Assembly: GCA_013002475.1 (NCBI GenBank)
Contig: JABDJM010000265.1
Location: forward strand, 1-6,823
Origin: Saprospiraceae bacterium
Lineage (GTDB): Bacteria; Bacteroidota; Bacteroidia; Chitinophagales; Saprospiraceae
DNA: 6,823 nucleotides
Direction: 5' to 3'
In this document: piece after piece, positions 5,626 to 6,823 of the stretch
Position numbering within the stretch: position 1 is the stretch's first letter
Layout: every line of letters begins with the position of its first letter
Notes under the pieces: generated by a model
What the model was told of the DNA's origin: nothing
The model's database searches: none
Seen by the model: the letters and a program-made list of their open reading frames with translations, nothing else
Program-made: the position numbers and the translations under genes

Positions 5626-6823
5626 TTAGCGAATTGCATCCTCATAATAGCTCACAATTCTTGGATCTACCATGATATCCCTGGGTTGGAGTGGTTTTTT
5701 TAGCACAATTCCTTCCAGGGTTCGGCATCGTGAAAGAGCAACATAGGTTTGGCCATGTTCAAAGGCGCCCCTTCCCATATCAATGATCACCCGCTCAAAT
5801 GTTTTGCCCTGACTCTTATGGATGGTGATCGCCCAGGCAAGCTTGATAGGAAACTGCTTGAAGGTCCCTACTACCTCAGATTTAATTTCGTCTCCGTCAT
5901 TTTGTGGAGCCCGGTACTTGCGGATCTCCCATTCCATTTTTTCAAGAGTGATCTCATCCTGCTTACCTCCCTCATCCACTAATACTTTGACCTCATCAGG
6001 ATCAAGGTGAACGACCTTGCCAATGGTACCATTAACAAACCTCCGCTGAGGATCATTTTTTATGAACATCACCTGGGCTCCAAGCCTAAGCTTGAGAATG
6101 CCCTCAGATGGAAAAAGGTGTGGGGCAAAACTTCCGGTGGTCCTGGCAGTATACGTCAACTCAGGACCCGGCAAAGCTTCCAGGCGTGATTTATTAATGG
6201 CATCCACCGTTGCATTTCTCGCAGAGAGCGTTACATAGAAATCACTCGCCTCAAAATCAGGTACATGGCGTTGATTCAGATCTTCCAGATCATCATAATC
6301 CGCATGACTCATCCGAACGTTATCCAGGATCCGCAAAAAGTGCCTTGAGGTTTGGCGATAAGCTTCCTGCAGCTCGATCATTTGAACAGGAGCTTGCCGC
6401 ATTACATGAGCAGAAAAGAAATAGGGGCTCTTATAGGTTTGGGTAAACATCCTTCTTTCTACGTCTGACCTCACCACCGGGGGAAGCTGAAACAGATCTC
6501 CGAAGAAGATCATTTGAACAGCCCCATAGGGATTGGAGTCCTCCCTATTGATCCTTAGGAAGTAATCAATGTTGTCAAGCATATCTGCCCGTACCATAGA
6601 GATCTCATCAATAATGATACAGTCTAATTCTATGAACAACTTCCGGAATCTGCGCCTTTTGATCTCGCTCTGGTTGAGCAGCCGTGGAGGAAAACCAAAA
6701 AAGGAATGAATAGTTTGTCCCTGGACATTTAAAGCTGCAATGCCGGTCGGTGCCAGGACAACACATTTTTTCTTGGTGGTATTCCTAAACAACTGAAGGA
6801 GCGTGGACTTACCAGTTCCTGCC
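5626..6823 (-). CDS. Pif1-like SF1 DNA helicase, 5' end outside window
   Basis: The frame is open to the right edge, ends at TAA 5626-5628, and covers about 399 residues. The TTG at 6790-6792 is an internal Leu, because coding continues upstream through the Walker A motif AGTGKST (6802-6822). Further SF1 motifs in order are APTGIAALN (motif Ia), IIIDEISM (Walker B, Asp-Glu at 6604-6609), FFGDLFQLPPV (motif III, near 6478-6507), a UvrD_C_2-type TIHKSQGKTF (motif V, 5797-5826), and YVALSRCRTLEGI (motif VI, near 5707-5745). This set is diagnostic of Pif1/RecD2-type ATPases that unwind DNA 5' to 3'. Few residues should be missing at the N-terminus. The protein ends shortly after motif VI, so it is a short form without the C-terminal extension seen in some Bacteroidota relatives. 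Cytoplasmic role in replication or repair is expected. Confidence 0.88.
   Translation of the reverse strand, partial: AGTGKSTLLQLFRNTTKKKCVVLAPTGIAALNVQGQTIHSFFGFPPRLLNQSEIKRRRFRKLFIELDCIIIDEISMVRADMLDNIDYFLRINREDSNPYGAVQMIFFGDLFQLPPVVRSDVERRMFTQTYKSPYFFSAHVMRQAPVQMIELQEAYRQTSRHFLRILDNVRMSHADYDDLEDLNQRHVPDFEASDFYVTLSARNATVDAINKSRLEALPGPELTYTARTTGSFAPHLFPSEGILKLRLGAQVMFIKNDPQRRFVNGTIGKVVHLDPDEVKVLVDEGGKQDEITLEKMEWEIRKYRAPQNDGDEIKSEVVGTFKQFPIKLAWAITIHKSQGKTFERVIIDMGRGAFEHGQTYVALSRCRTLEGIVLKKPLQPRDIMVDPRIVSYYEDAIR

Noticed and set aside
6007..6446. Plus-strand frames within the helicase gene
   Set aside because: They lie opposite conserved helicase motifs and have no similarity that I recognise.

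Overview
The window looks like a chromosomal segment from a member of the Bacteroidota, most likely a marine or environmental Saprospiraceae-type bacterium. The evidence is a type IX secretion (T9SS) C-terminal sorting domain, the cysteine-bearing linker motif GCTNPSACNYNP..DDGSC, dockerin-like Asp repeats in a secreted protein, and start codons preceded by A-rich sequence rather than a clear Shine-Dalgarno. I see no mobile-element, phage, CRISPR, tRNA or rRNA signal.

Layout from left to right. (1) The 3' part of a family 2 glycosyltransferase (+, cut by the left edge). (2) A MiaE-like diiron tRNA hydroxylase (-) whose 3' end overlaps the glycosyltransferase tail to tail by 38 bp. (3) A 134-bp divergent intergenic region. 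(4) A 787-residue secreted multidomain protein (+) whose core is a lysyl oxidase domain with the copper HxHxH motif and both quinone-cofactor residues, ending in a T9SS sorting signal. (5) After 34 bp, a polytopic membrane protein (+) that looks like a divergent GT-C (ArnT/PMT-like) glycosyltransferase. (6) A 43-residue single-pass membrane protein (-), too short for ordinary ORF calling, whose stop codon overlaps that of the preceding gene. (7) A Pif1-like SF1 helicase (-), cut by the right edge just upstream of its Walker A motif. Coding density is very high; no gene-free stretch exceeds 134 bp.

The most interesting item is the lysyl oxidase. The animal enzymes oxidise peptidyl lysine in collagen and elastin to allysine, which cross-links the matrix. 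Here the same catalytic set sits in a bacterial exoprotein that should be carried to the cell surface or released by T9SS, next to dockerin-like and cohesin-like modules. A role in cross-linking surface proteins or biofilm matrix is a reasonable inference but cannot be shown from sequence. The lysyl oxidase gene and the GT-C-like gene may be cotranscribed; the other genes look like unrelated housekeeping neighbours.
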